Source of the DNA: Paenarthrobacter aurescens
GTDB taxonomy: Bacteria > Actinomycetota > Actinomycetes > Actinomycetales > Micrococcaceae
Length of the DNA: 64,000 nucleotides
Assembly (NCBI RefSeq): GCF_025421775.1
Contig: NZ_JAOEFX010000005.1
Coordinates: forward strand, 186,001-250,000
Direction: 5' to 3'
Shown here: positions 25,045-35,963 of the stretch, piece after piece
Numbering within the stretch: the first letter of the stretch is position 1
Layout: the number at the start of each line of letters is the position of its first letter
Translations under genes and position numbers: made by a program
Notes under the pieces: model-generated
Database searches by the model: none
What the model was told of the DNA's origin: nothing
Seen by the model: the letters and a program-made list of their open reading frames with translations, nothing else

Positions 25045-25348
25045 AGCCGCGGGCAGTTCCCTGATTTTGGATCTCGGTGTTTCGCCGTACCTTTCGTCAA
25101 CTGTGCCAACGTTGGTGGTGTCGTCTCTTTCCGGCCTGTCTCAGGTGCCGAGAATTCTCTCTGTTCCCTGAACATTCAGCCGGCTGTCCGGGTAACCGGA
25201 TCCAGTGATGACGATCAGTATCCGGCCCTGTTGGCCAAAATCCATCAGGCACGGCCGAAATCACCGGCTGCAGATCTGAACTGCAGCCCAGAACAAATCA
25301 TCGCGTCCAGCTCTCGCTCTGGACGCCGTCGAGGGGGAAGGATCCTTC
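25045..25348 (+). promoter_or_regulatory. Rho 5' leader region with two hairpins (304 bases without a gene)
   Basis: No convincing ORF is present here. The region is pyrimidine-rich and unstructured at first, then carries two perfect 8-bp hairpins: GGCTGCAG/CTGCAGCC (25266-25273 with 25281-25288) and GCGTCCAG/CTGGACGC (25303-25310 with 25319-25326). The second lies 4 bases before the purine-rich site GAGGGGGAAGGA that precedes GTG 25349. A long C/T-rich leader fits the known autoregulation of rho by Rho-dependent attenuation; the promoter is not clear. Confidence 0.55.
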
Positions 25349-27505
<2,157 letters not shown>

Positions 27506-27521
27506 CGTTACGTGGGGTGGG

Positions 27522-27641
27522 GCCGTCAAGTAATTTTGCCGGCCCCGCCCCTTCGCGTTGCTGCTGACGTACTGCGTACGTCAGCAGCAACGCTACGACA
27601 GGCCCGATGCCACTCCCGGGCCGGCAAAATTACTCGACGGC
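27522..27641. repeat. 120-bp nested palindrome between rho and prfA
   Basis: The outer arms 27522-27545 and 27618-27641 are complementary over 24 bases with one mismatch (GCCGTC.AGTAATTTTGCC core). Inside them is a perfect 18-bp hairpin, 27555-27572 with 27576-27593, around the loop TGC. The element could end rho transcription, but no T-run follows it on the plus strand. Its terminal-inverted-repeat layout also resembles a small palindromic repeat element. Confidence 0.85.
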
Positions 27642-27758
27642 GGTCAGGTCACCTTGGGCGTTGCCGTCACCTTCGCTGGCCGGCTTATTTGAGCGGTTGG
27701 TCGTTAAGACACCAATCGTCGCAACTAGACTTGTCTGCGAGTCGAAAGAGGTTTGAAA

Positions 27759-28832
27759 ATGTTTGAGTCCGTACAGGGATTGCTTGATGAGCATGCTGCC
27801 ATTCAGGCGCAGCTCAGTGATCCTGCTGTTTATGCCGATCAGTCTGCTGCCAGGAAGTTGGGGCGGCGGTCTGCTCAGCTTCAGGGCATTGTGGAGGCGT
27901 ACAACAAGTGGCGCGGGCTCAATGACGATCTGGAAGCTGCCAAGGAAATGGCTGACGAGGATCCCGAATTTGCCGCCGAAGTTGTTCAGTTGGAGGAACA
28001 GATTCCTGCGGCGCAGGAGCGGTTGCGCCGTTTGCTGATCCCGCGTGATCCGGACGATGCCCGCAACGTCATCCTTGAAGTCAAGGGTGGCGAAGGTGGC
28101 GACGAAGCTGCTTTGTTCGCTGGCGACCTTCTTCGGATGTACATGCGTTACGCCGAATCGCGTGGCTGGAAGACGGAAATGATCTCTGCCACCGAATCCG
28201 ATCTTGGTGGCTACAAGGACGTTGCCGTGGCTATTAAGGGCAACTCCAACGATCCCGCGCAGGGCGTCTTCGCGCGGTTGAAGTTCGAAGGTGGCGTGCA
28301 CCGTGTGCAGCGCGTCCCCGTGACCGAATCCCAGGGCCGCATCCACACCTCGGCTGCCGGCGTGCTGGTACTCCCTGAAGTGGACGAGCCCGAAGAACTT
28401 GAGATCAACCAAAACGACCTCAAGATCGACGTTTATCGTTCCTCGGGTCCGGGTGGACAGTCCGTGAACACCACCGACTCCGCTGTCCGCATCACCCACT
28501 TGCCCACGGGCATCGTGGTGGCCATGCAAAACGAAAAGTCCCAGCTGCAGAACCGTGAAGCCGGCATGCGCGTCCTCCGTGCCCGCCTCCTGGCCCACCA
28601 GCAGGAACAGATCGACGCCGCCAATTCGGAGCAGCGAAAGTCGCAGATCCGCACCATGGACCGTTCGGAGCGTATCCGTACGTACAACTTCCCGGAGAAC
28701 CGCATTGCGGACCACCGCACCGGGTACAAGGCCTACAACCTTGATGCCGTCATGAACGGTGACCTTGAGCCCGTGATCCAGTCGGCCATCGAGGCGGACG
28801 AACAGGCACGCCTGGACGCCATCGGCGAATAG
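27759..28832 (+). CDS. prfA: Peptide chain release factor 1
   Basis: A 357-residue class I release factor recognising UAA and UAG. The GGQ catalytic loop is seen in [20 protein letters not shown], and the N-terminal PCRF domain holds [21 protein letters not shown] 27759 follows AAGAGG; the in-frame TTG 27753 is not needed. The first 80 or so codons use noticeably more T-ending codons than the rest of the gene. It is followed 33 bases later by prmC, which methylates the GGQ glutamine of this protein, a conserved pairing. Confidence 0.95.
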   Translation: MFESVQGLLDEHAAIQAQLSDPAVYADQSAARKLGRRSAQLQGIVEAYNKWRGLNDDLEAAKEMADEDPEFAAEVVQLEEQIPAAQERLRRLLIPRDPDDARNVILEVKGGEGGDEAALFAGDLLRMYMRYAESRGWKTEMISATESDLGGYKDVAVAIKGNSNDPAQGVFARLKFEGGVHRVQRVPVTESQGRIHTSAAGVLVLPEVDEPEELEINQNDLKIDVYRSSGPGGQSVNTTDSAVRITHLPTGIVVAMQNEKSQLQNREAGMRVLRARLLAHQQEQIDAANSEQRKSQIRTMDRSERIRTYNFPENRIADHRTGYKAYNLDAVMNGDLEPVIQSAIEADEQARLDAIGE

Positions 28833-28865
28833 CACCCTGCCGCACATCAACAGCAGAGTAGATTC

Positions 28866-29738
28866 ATGACGTTTTACCAAGGCCAGAGCCTCGCGGACGC
28901 AGTTCGCGAGGCTACTGCCGTTCTCACCGACGCCGGTGTCCCCACGCCACGCGTGGACGCGGAGTTGCTTGCCGAACACCTGCTGGGTGTGGGTCTGGGA
29001 CGCTTGCGGGCCATGCTGCTGGGCGATGCTCCCGCGCCGGATGGCTATGGAGAACTGGTGCAGGAGCGTGCGGGACGTGTTCCCTTGCAGCACATCACCG
29101 GCGTCGCCTATTTCCGCTACCTGGAGTTGCGCGTGGGCCCGGGCGTTTTCATTCCCCGGCCGGAAACGGAGTCGGTGGTCCAGCTGGTCATTGACCATGT
29201 GGCAGGAATTCCGAACCCCAAGGTGGTGGACCTCGGCACTGGATCCGGTGCAATTGCCGGTTCGATCGCCCACGAGGTGCCGGGCGCTGACGTCCATGCC
29301 GTGGAATACAGTACTTTCGCGCATGCCTGGGCAGCGAAGAACCTGGAGCCGCTGGGTGTGACGCTCATACAGGGGGACCTCAGGGAGGCGCTGCCCGAAC
29401 ATAACGGAACCTTCGACGTCGTCGTATCCAACCCGCCATATATCCCGGCAGAAGCGATACCCACAGAACCGGAAGTCGCACTCCACGATCCTCCCGAAGC
29501 ACTGTACGGTGGGGGAGCGGACGGCATGGAACTCCCGACGGCGGCAGCTGCTTCCGCTGCCCGGCTTCTGAAGCCCGGCGGCTACTTTGTGATGGAACAC
29601 GCAGAAGTCCAAGCCGGTTGGATCGCCGGGATGCTGCGACGGACGGGACGTTGGAACGACGTCACCACGCATTTCGACCTGAACGGCAAGGAACGTGCAA
29701 CCAGCGCGGTGCTGGCAAGCACTGCGCCTGATGAGTGA
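28866..29738 (+). CDS. prmC: Release factor glutamine methyltransferase
   Basis: A 290-residue SAM-dependent methyltransferase (HemK family) that methylates the GGQ glutamine of release factors. It has an N-terminal helical domain (about 1-80), SAM motif I in KVVDLGTGSGAIAGSIA, and the catalytic NPPY motif in VVSNPPYIPAEAIP. The length is normal. It sits between prfA, its substrate gene, and a Sua5-type gene, the common actinobacterial order. Confidence 0.94.
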   Translation: MTFYQGQSLADAVREATAVLTDAGVPTPRVDAELLAEHLLGVGLGRLRAMLLGDAPAPDGYGELVQERAGRVPLQHITGVAYFRYLELRVGPGVFIPRPETESVVQLVIDHVAGIPNPKVVDLGTGSGAIAGSIAHEVPGADVHAVEYSTFAHAWAAKNLEPLGVTLIQGDLREALPEHNGTFDVVVSNPPYIPAEAIPTEPEVALHDPPEALYGGGADGMELPTAAAASAARLLKPGGYFVMEHAEVQAGWIAGMLRRTGRWNDVTTHFDLNGKERATSAVLASTAPDE

Positions 29739-29750
29739 AAGAATAGCGCT

Positions 29751-30665
29751 GTGACCACAACCTACAACTGCACTTCCGATGACCAGCGTGCTGAAGGACT
29801 TCAGCACGCACAGCGTGCCATCAGTGAAAAGAAGTGCATCGTGCTGCCGACGGACACTGTGTATGGCATTGCCGCCGACGCCTTCTCTCCCTTGGCCGTG
29901 ACCATGTTGCTGGCCTCCAAGGGACGCAGCCGGCAGATGCCTCCACCGGTCCTGATTCCCAGAATCAATGCCTTGGACGGCCTGGCCACCGATGTGCCGG
30001 CCGATGCCCGGGCGCTTGCGCAGGCATTTTGGCCCGGCGGGCTGACCCTGATCCTTCATGCCCAGCCTTCCCTGGATTGGGATCTGGGCGATACCAAGGG
30101 CACCGTTGCACTCCGTATGCCGGACGATGAGATTGCCTTGGAGCTCCTCGGGCTCACGGGGCCGCTGGCCGTATCGTCGGCCAACCGCACGGGGCAGGAA
30201 GCAGCCCAGACCGCTTCGGAAGCGCGCATGCAACTGGCCGAATCCGTAGAGGTGTACCTGGAGGGCGGATTCCGGCCCGTGGAAGGTACTGCGGCGCTGC
30301 CGTCCACAATTGTGGACGCAACTGCCACCCCGTTCCGCGTAGTGCGCCAAGGAGCCATCTCCTTGGAGAGCCTCCGAGCGATCGTTCCGACCCTCCTCGG
30401 CTTCGGCGAGACTGTACCCGCCGATGTTATCGAAGCTGCTGAAGAGACAGCATCTGAAGAAGCGGTTGCCGAAGATGAGGCTGACGAGACAGCCGCGGCG
30501 GAAGAGGCAGTTTCGGAGGCTGAGCCTGTCGCGGAGACCGCCACCCTGGGCGACGCCCCGTTTGAAGTGACAGAAGCCGCCGTCGTCGAACCGACGCCCG
30601 ACGACGATTCGACTGCTCGCAACGATGTGGAGCCGCCGGCCCCACGAGAAGCCAAGTCCGAATGA
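29751..30665 (+). CDS. L-threonylcarbamoyladenylate synthase (Sua5/YciO/YrdC) with acidic tail
   Basis: A 304-residue protein. Residues about 15-215 form the YrdC domain (KCIVLPTDTVYGIAADAFSP and SSANRTGQEAAQT), which makes threonylcarbamoyl-AMP for the t6A modification of tRNAs reading ANN codons. The last 80 residues are very acidic and low in complexity (EETASEEAVAEDEADETAAAEE), with no Sua5 C-terminal domain visible. That tail is probably disordered. The GTG start at 29751 is 12 bases after prmC; the stop overlaps the next gene as ATGA. Confidence 0.9.
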   Translation: MTTTYNCTSDDQRAEGLQHAQRAISEKKCIVLPTDTVYGIAADAFSPLAVTMLLASKGRSRQMPPPVLIPRINALDGLATDVPADARALAQAFWPGGLTLILHAQPSLDWDLGDTKGTVALRMPDDEIALELLGLTGPLAVSSANRTGQEAAQTASEARMQLAESVEVYLEGGFRPVEGTAALPSTIVDATATPFRVVRQGAISLESLRAIVPTLLGFGETVPADVIEAAEETASEEAVAEDEADETAAAEEAVSEAEPVAETATLGDAPFEVTEAAVVEPTPDDDSTARNDVEPPAPREAKSE

Positions 30666-31447
30666 TTCCGGACCGCCAGCGCGTCCCCGTCCTCGACGTC
30701 GACGCTACTCCGTTGCGCGTCAATGAACTCATTGACGCCGTGGGCGGGCTCATTGCTGCGGGGACCACAAGCACTGTGCTCGGTCACAACCTGCATAGCA
30801 TCACGCTGTTTCATTCATGTCCGGATGTCCGCGCGCTGTATGAGAAAAGCTCGATAGTCCTGCTGGATGGAGCCCCCGCCACGTTGCTGTGGGGGATTTC
30901 CCGGAAGCGGCAGGGCCTGCCCTTGGGCGAAGGGGCCATGGCGTACCGTTTGGGCTCCATGGACTGGATCCCTGAACTCGGCAAGGTTCCAGGATTGCAG
31001 CGGGTTGCTGTGGTCGGCGCCGGCCGGGAGGCCAATACCGAAGCGGTGGCCCGCCTCCGCTCCATCATTCCCGGCGCCACGGTGGACGGAATGCCCGGCG
31101 AGGGCTGGGATGACGCCCTTGAAGACGCCGTCGTGGGCTGGCTGGGCACATTCCAGCCGCAATTGGTGCTGTTGGGCCTGGGGATGCCGCTCCAGGAGCA
31201 TGTCCTGCATGGCAGGCTGGGGGAGTTGCCGCCGGCTACCTATTGCGCCGTTGGAGGCGCTATTGAGCAAGTTGCCGGCATTCAGAAACTGGCTCCGCGC
31301 TGGCTGGGGCGGCTGGGGCTCGAATGGGCCTGGCGGCTGGTCCTCCACCCGGGCCGCGTTGCCTACAGAGTTTTCATTGAGCCGTGGAAGCTTGCCGGCC
31401 TGTTGGTTCGGCGCCGTTTTCAATCTCCCAAGACCAAAGGCAAGTAA
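30662..31447 (+). CDS. WecG/TagA/CpsF-family glycosyltransferase
   Basis: A 261-residue GT26 enzyme. Family segments are LGHNLHSITLFHSCPDV, LLDGAPATLLWG, VAVVGAGREANTEAVARL, LVLLGLGMPLQEHVL and AVGGAIEQVAGIQKLAPRWLGRLGLEWAWRLVLHP. Such enzymes add ManNAc-like sugars to a lipid-linked GlcNAc in teichoic acid or surface polysaccharide synthesis. Here it is followed by a GT2 enzyme and, after a gap, by a WecA/MraY-like phospho-sugar transferase, so a surface glycan route is likely. The start overlaps the Sua5 gene stop by four bases. Confidence 0.88.
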   Translation: MIPDRQRVPVLDVDATPLRVNELIDAVGGLIAAGTTSTVLGHNLHSITLFHSCPDVRALYEKSSIVLLDGAPATLLWGISRKRQGLPLGEGAMAYRLGSMDWIPELGKVPGLQRVAVVGAGREANTEAVARLRSIIPGATVDGMPGEGWDDALEDAVVGWLGTFQPQLVLLGLGMPLQEHVLHGRLGELPPATYCAVGGAIEQVAGIQKLAPRWLGRLGLEWAWRLVLHPGRVAYRVFIEPWKLAGLLVRRRFQSPKTKGK

Positions 31448-32404
31448 ATGACGTCCCAAGCTGTTGTGGTCGCCGTCGTGGTGACATATAACCGGCGTGA
31501 ACTCCTCCAGACCACTCTGGCGGGCATCGCAGCCGGCACCCGGGTTCCGGACGCCGTCGTCGTGGTGGACAACGCCTCCACTGACGGAACCGCAGAGTTC
31601 CTGCGGGACTATCAGGGGCCGCTGGCTACGGACGTAGTCACTTTGAGCTCAAACGTTGGCGGTGCCGGCGGTTTTGTGGTTGGCATGGAGCGCGCCCTGC
31701 TGGATCACGGCGCGGACCACGTCTGGATCATGGACGACGACACGGAACCCCAAGCAGCCGCCCTTGCTGAAGCGCTGGATGTTTCCACTGCTTATCAGCA
31801 GGAAACAGGAGATACGCCGGCCTTCATTGCAAGCCGCGTGGTCTGGACCGATGGCCGCGACCACCCCATGAACCGTATGCGTCCCCGGATGGGTGCCAGC
31901 GAAGAAGCACGTCAAGCTGCTGCACGCGTCGGTGCCACGCAGATCCGGAGCGCTTCCTTCGTGTCCGTCCTGATCCGAGCCGAAGAGATCAGGAAATACG
32001 GCCTGCCCATCGCGGACTACTTCATCTGGAACGACGACCTTGAGTACACTGCCAGGGTCTCGCGCAAGGGAACAGCACTGACCACGGAATCTTCGGTGGC
32101 CAATCACCACACCAAGGTCTTTGGCGACGCCGGTGCTGACCCGGGCCCCCGCTTCTACTACGAAGTGCGGAACAAGCTCTGGGTGTACACCCGTTCCAAC
32201 GCGCTGGCCCCGTGGGAAAAGATTCTGTTCACCGGCGCCTCACTGCGAAACTGGACACGCACCATTGCCGCCTCGCCAAACCGCAAAGTGCTTCTGGCCG
32301 GGCTTTTCAAGGGCCTGCGCCACAGTTTAAAGGCCCCGCGCTCCAATGCAGAGGTGCTCAACGGCATCTACGCTTTGCGCAACATCCAAGAGCCGGCCAG
32401 CTGA
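31448..32404 (+). CDS. Family 2 glycosyltransferase
   Basis: A 318-residue GT-A fold enzyme. The N-terminal VVVTYNRRELLQTTLAGI and VVVVDNASTDGTAEFL segments bind the nucleotide sugar, the metal-binding Asp cluster is IMDDDTEP, and an acceptor-side WNDDLEYTAR lies near residue 195. The layout with NVGGAGGF resembles galactofuranosyl- or rhamnosyl-transferases such as GlfT1, but the sugar cannot be assigned. It starts directly after the stop of the GT26 gene, so the two probably act in the same surface-glycan pathway. Confidence 0.85.
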   Translation: MTSQAVVVAVVVTYNRRELLQTTLAGIAAGTRVPDAVVVVDNASTDGTAEFLRDYQGPLATDVVTLSSNVGGAGGFVVGMERALLDHGADHVWIMDDDTEPQAAALAEALDVSTAYQQETGDTPAFIASRVVWTDGRDHPMNRMRPRMGASEEARQAAARVGATQIRSASFVSVLIRAEEIRKYGLPIADYFIWNDDLEYTARVSRKGTALTTESSVANHHTKVFGDAGADPGPRFYYEVRNKLWVYTRSNALAPWEKILFTGASLRNWTRTIAASPNRKVLLAGLFKGLRHSLKAPRSNAEVLNGIYALRNIQEPAS

Positions 32405-32686
32405 CAGCCACGCAGCTTGGTTCCGGCTAAACAAGGCAGGGCTTTGCGGCTGCGTCACAGGGTGGTCACGGCTGTTGGCATTAGTATCGTGACTAGAGTC
32501 CACAGAAATCCCGCAACATTCGGCACAGCCGGTGCAGGCATGGCGACGGAGTAGTTCCATTTATCCACACACAGAATTCCACACCTCGAGGTGCCCGGAA
32601 ACCACCGGCTTTGACGCGACGCACCGGCTGCGCCTGCTGATCACCGTTTCCGGAACAGTGGGCGGGCTGCTCCAGGGAGCCGCGTC
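32405..32686 (+). other. Intergenic region with possible promoter before the WecA-like gene
   Basis: No coding frame here looks real on either strand. TAGTAT (32482-32487) and TAGAGT (32494-32499) resemble -10 boxes with TTGGCA (32475-32480) close by, but no -35/-10 spacing is convincing. The leader to ATG 32687 would be about 180 bases, ending in CCAGGGAG as ribosome binding site. Confidence 0.35.
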
Positions 32687-33799
32687 ATGATCATGTATCT
32701 GTTGATGGCACTCACGGCTGCCGTGGTGTCCTACGCGGGAACGTGGGGTGCCCGCGTGGCCGGAAACAAGCTGCGCCTGTACCGTCCCATCCGCAGCCGC
32801 GACATGCACTCCGCCCTGATTTCCAAGCTCGGGGGATTGGGCATCTTTGCGGGTTTCTTCGTCGCCTTGGTGGTTGCCAGCAACTCATTCTTCGTGAAGG
32901 ACATTTTCAGGCACAACGATGCGCCCTGGGGGATTCTGGCCGGTGCTGTGGTGATCGTCGCCGTAGGGGTGGCAGATGACATCCTGGACATCCGATGGTG
33001 GATCAAGCTGCTGGGCCAAGGTGCTGCCGCTCTCATCGTGGCACTGTGGGGCGTCCGGATGTCGGTGGTGCCATTCATCCCGGAACCGATATTCCTCGAG
33101 TCTGAGATCCTACAGATTGTGCTCACTGCGGGACTCATTGTCACCACTATGAACGCCGTCAACTTCATTGATGGACTGGACGGTTTGGCAGCGGGAGTGG
33201 CCATCATTGGTGGCGGCGCCTTCTTCCTCACGGCGTACTGGGTTCACCGGAACAACCCCTCCACCGACAACTCAGATCTCGCGACACTCCTGATGGCCAT
33301 TCTGGTGGGAAGTTGCATCGGGTTCCTGCCGCACAACTGGTTCCCTGCCAAAATCTTCATGGGTGACTCCGGAGCCATGCTTATTGGCTTGCTCATGGCC
33401 TCCGCCGGTGTTGTGGCAACGGGGCAGATTGGCTCCGGCCTGTATGACCGCGCCAATGGCATCCCTACGATTGTTCCGATTTTGCTGCCCTTCGCCGTAC
33501 TGTCCCTGCCCCTCCTGGATCTCGGGATGGCCGTGGTCCGCAGGACTGCGAGGGGCCAGTCGCCGTGGTCGGCAGACCGTGGGCACCTCCACCACAAGCT
33601 GGTGGACCTCGGATACTCGCACCGTGCCGCCGTCGTCATGCTGTATGTCTGGACGTGCATCCTGGCTTTCGGTGGCGTCGCGTTCGCCGTCTTCCCATGG
33701 CAAATTGTGCTGATCGTGGTCATTGCGGCAGCGCTCATCATGGCGGCCGTGACGGCCTGGCCCTACTTCACCCGTAACTCGACGCGGCCGGGGGAGTAG
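32687..33799 (+). CDS. MraY/WecA-family undecaprenyl-phosphate sugar-1-phosphate transferase
   Basis: A 370-residue membrane protein with about ten to eleven spans. Characteristic cytoplasmic loops are RDMHSALISKLGGLGI, VADDILDIRWWIKLLGQ, the metal-binding NAVNFIDGLDGLAAG, KIFMGDSGAMLIG and the terminal His motif DRGHLHHKL. It transfers a sugar-1-phosphate (often GlcNAc-1-P) to the lipid carrier, the first step of teichoic acid or arabinogalactan-like polymer synthesis. It follows two glycosyltransferase genes and precedes the ATP synthase operon, the same order as mycobacterial rfe-atp. AGGGAG precedes ATG 32687. Confidence 0.9.
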   Translation: MIMYLLMALTAAVVSYAGTWGARVAGNKLRLYRPIRSRDMHSALISKLGGLGIFAGFFVALVVASNSFFVKDIFRHNDAPWGILAGAVVIVAVGVADDILDIRWWIKLLGQGAAALIVALWGVRMSVVPFIPEPIFLESEILQIVLTAGLIVTTMNAVNFIDGLDGLAAGVAIIGGGAFFLTAYWVHRNNPSTDNSDLATLLMAILVGSCIGFLPHNWFPAKIFMGDSGAMLIGLLMASAGVVATGQIGSGLYDRANGIPTIVPILLPFAVLSLPLLDLGMAVVRRTARGQSPWSADRGHLHHKLVDLGYSHRAAVVMLYVWTCILAFGGVAFAVFPWQIVLIVVIAAALIMAAVTAWPYFTRNSTRPGE

Positions 33800-33812
33800 T
33801 TGTGACGGCCGG

Positions 33813-33842
33813 TTATGGTCACAGTTCTATCTCATGTAGAAT
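33813..33842 (+). promoter_or_regulatory. Candidate promoter of the ATP synthase operon
   Basis: TAGAAT (33837-33842) with TTATGG (33813-33818) 18 bases upstream would give a leader of about 70 bases. That leader contains a perfect TGGCAC-CT-GTGCCA hairpin at 33888-33901, just before the AGGA of the first gene. Confidence 0.4.
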
Positions 33843-33918
33843 TCTTACTGCGGACAGTCACTCGCCCGTAACCCCACTTTGAGAATATGGCACCTGTGCC
33901 ACGAGGATTGGTATCCCC

Positions 33919-34410
33919 ATGACATCCAACGCCGAAACCGGACGCCCGTCCGGTAAACGTGGTGTTGGATCCGTCGGCAAGCCGTCCTCATTATGGCTTC
34001 GGTTGCTTCTTCTTAGCGCTGCATCAGCGCTGGCGGCCACTGCCGTCACCTGTGTGATCGCAGCTTTCATGAACGGCGGTCAGGGAGCGCTCTCAGCAGC
34101 GTTCGGCGCCGCGCTGGTCATGCTCTTCTTTGGCATCAGCCTTTTGATAGGCCACTTTGTAGGCCGCAACAACCCTTCAGGTGCTGTTGGCCTCTTTGTT
34201 GCCACGTATTTCATTAAAGTCGTCGGCTTTGCTGTTGTGCTCTTTGTGCTCGGCGCACCGGACTGGCTCCACCACCGCTGGTTCCTGATTGGCGCCGTGG
34301 TCACCGTTGTCTTCTGGCAGGCAGCAGAAATCTATGGTTTCAGCAAGGCCCGCCTCCAGATCTACAACGATCCTGAAGAGAAGAAGGGTGGCCCGGATGT
34401 CTCCGCGTAA
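33919..34410 (+). CDS. AtpI-like membrane protein of the ATP synthase operon
   Basis: A 163-residue protein with four membrane spans (about 25-50, 58-78, 90-110 and 118-138) between charged ends. Its place before atpB and its four-span layout match the ATP synthase protein I family, a non-structural factor that helps c-ring assembly or Mg2+ supply. Sequence conservation in this family is low, so the call rests mainly on context and topology. The 3' end overlaps the next small membrane protein gene by 14 bases. Confidence 0.72.
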   Translation: MTSNAETGRPSGKRGVGSVGKPSSLWLRLLLLSAASALAATAVTCVIAAFMNGGQGALSAAFGAALVMLFFGISLLIGHFVGRNNPSGAVGLFVATYFIKVVGFAVVLFVLGAPDWLHHRWFLIGAVVTVVFWQAAEIYGFSKARLQIYNDPEEKKGGPDVSA

Positions 34411-34732
34411 GCGATATTCACGCCCGGCCCCACAAGCCCAGCAACCCGGAAAAGCCAATGAAAGCGCGGAAGCCGGAAACGACGGCGGATACAACGCCGG
34501 CATTGCCGTCTTCAGCTACATCATTGGCGGGATCATTGTCTGGAGTTTGATAGGCTGGGGTCTGGATAATCTGTGGGGGACCCGCTGGATTGTGCTCCTT
34601 GGCGCTCTGCTGGGAGCCGCAGGAGGGTTCTATCTTTCCCATATGCACGGCCTCACCAGGCAAAGCTCCTCTTCTGGCGAGAGCAACGCAGACAGCGGTC
34701 CGTCCATGGACGGGGACAGTAATGCCAAATAA
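34397..34732 (+). CDS. AtpZ/AtpI-family two-span membrane protein
   Basis: A 111-residue protein with a polar N-terminus (1-32), two membrane spans (about 33-55 and 62-80) joined by the short LDNLWGTRW loop, and a Ser-rich tail. The glycine-patterned helices with an LDxxxGT turn are typical of AtpZ, a partner of AtpI. ATG 34397 is chosen because GGGTGG lies upstream and the homologous part begins soon after. It overlaps the preceding gene by 14 bases in another frame. Confidence 0.75.
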   Translation: MSPRKRYSRPAPQAQQPGKANESAEAGNDGGYNAGIAVFSYIIGGIIVWSLIGWGLDNLWGTRWIVLLGALLGAAGGFYLSHMHGLTRQSSSSGESNADSGPSMDGDSNAK

Positions 34733-34813
34733 TTTCACACGGATTGTGGATGCGTCCAACGCTTCCGGATTCCAACCAATGCCCAATGATGGACACAGCA
34801 GAGAGGAAACGCG

Positions 34814-35614
34814 TTGATCGCGCTTGCGCTCCCCGCCCAGGATTCGGGGTCCTTCACCCCACCCGGAATCGACGAAATGCACCTGCCGGCAATCCTGCCT
34901 TGGGGTGCGCACGACGGATTCTCCAAGCAGATGCTGCTGGTGATTCTTTCAGTCGTCATTATCGCTACATTCTTCATCCTCGCTGCACGTAAGCAGCAGC
35001 TGGTACCCGGCAAGCTGCAGTTCGCAGGCGAGATGGCTTACGGCTTCGTCCGCAACAGCATCGCCAAGGACATCATCGGCGGCAAGGACTTCATCAAGTA
35101 CGTCCCGCTGCTGTTCAGCTTGTTCTTCTTCATTTTGGTGAACAACATCTACGGCGCCATCCCGGTGATTCAGCTGCCGAGCTTCTCACACGTAGGCGGC
35201 GCCTATGTCATGGCCGGCATCGTGTACTTCACCTGGATCATCATCGGCATCAAGAAGAACGGCCTGAAGTACTTCAAGCTCGCCACCGTTCCTTCCGGTG
35301 TCCCGTGGTACATCCTCCCGATCGTGGTTCCGATCGAAATCATCTCCAACTTCCTGGTCCGCCCGGTCACGCACAGCCTCCGTCTGTTCGCGACGATGCT
35401 GGCCGGTCACTTGATCGTCATGCTCGCCGGTTCCGGCATCGAGTTCCTTGTCATGCAGGAGAACGTGCTGCTCAAGGGCGCATCGGTCCTGGTGCTGGTA
35501 GGCGCCGTGGCCATGTACATGCTGGAAGCACTGATCATGGCCCTGCAGGCTTACGTGTTCACCCTGTTGACCGCGATCTACATCGAAGGCGCCCTGCACG
35601 CCGATAGCCACTAG
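34814..35614 (+). CDS. atpB: F1Fo ATP synthase subunit a
   Basis: A 266-residue Fo subunit with five to six membrane spans forming the proton half-channels. The essential arginine is in the helix segment LRLFATMLAGHLIVMLAG, and the C-terminal helix is LIMALQAYVFTLLTAIYIEGAL. TTG 34814 is the start, preceded by GAGAGGAAA four bases away; this weaker start codon may tune the 1:10 ratio to subunit c. It begins the structural-gene part of the operon, in the standard order B-E-F-H-A-G-D-C. Confidence 0.95.
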   Translation: MIALALPAQDSGSFTPPGIDEMHLPAILPWGAHDGFSKQMLLVILSVVIIATFFILAARKQQLVPGKLQFAGEMAYGFVRNSIAKDIIGGKDFIKYVPLLFSLFFFILVNNIYGAIPVIQLPSFSHVGGAYVMAGIVYFTWIIIGIKKNGLKYFKLATVPSGVPWYILPIVVPIEIISNFLVRPVTHSLRLFATMLAGHLIVMLAGSGIEFLVMQENVLLKGASVLVLVGAVAMYMLEALIMALQAYVFTLLTAIYIEGALHADSH

Positions 35615-35693
35615 GCTCCCAAAACTTCCCCTTGCGGGGATGAAGCAACCCAAACAACCTGCCGCACGGGCGGCATCTTGAAAGGAAGAAAAA

Positions 35694-35912
35694 ATGGAAG
35701 GCACCATCAACGGCTCCCTCAACCTCATCGGCTACGGTCTTTCGGCCATCGGCGGTGGTATCGGTGTGGGTCTCGTGTTCGCCGCGTACATCAACGGTGT
35801 TGCACGTCAGCCGGAAGCTCAGCGTGTGCTGCAGCCGATCGCGTTCCTTGGTCTGGCACTGACTGAAGCTCTTGCCATCCTCGGCCTCGTCTTCGCTTTC
35901 GTTCTTTCCTAA
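35694..35912 (+). CDS. atpE: F1Fo ATP synthase subunit c
   Basis: A 72-residue two-helix hairpin proteolipid. Helix 1 holds the [19 protein letters not shown] glycine pattern, the loop is ARQPEAQ, and the ion-binding carboxylate is the Glu in [12 protein letters not shown]. This pattern indicates proton rather than sodium coupling, since the polar Na+ ligands are absent. GAAAGGAAG before ATG 35694 is a strong ribosome binding site, as expected for the most abundant subunit. A small hairpin TCCCC-TTGC-GGGGA lies in the atpB-atpE gap. Confidence 0.97.
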   Translation: MEGTINGSLNLIGYGLSAIGGGIGVGLVFAAYINGVARQPEAQRVLQPIAFLGLALTEALAILGLVFAFVLS

Positions 35913-35963
35913 TAATAAGAACCCAAGCGAATTCGACGCACGAGTAGATAGGACGGGTGAAAT

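Noticed and set aside
27630..30350. A 906-codon open frame on the minus strand across prfA, prmC and the Sua5-type gene
   Set aside because: It lies antisense to three clearly recognised genes, shows no known domain, and is explained by the strong third-position GC bias that keeps antisense frames open.
32405..32809. Short minus-strand frames before the WecA-like gene
   Set aside because: They have no ribosome binding site, no domain-like sequence and partly overlap the real gene.
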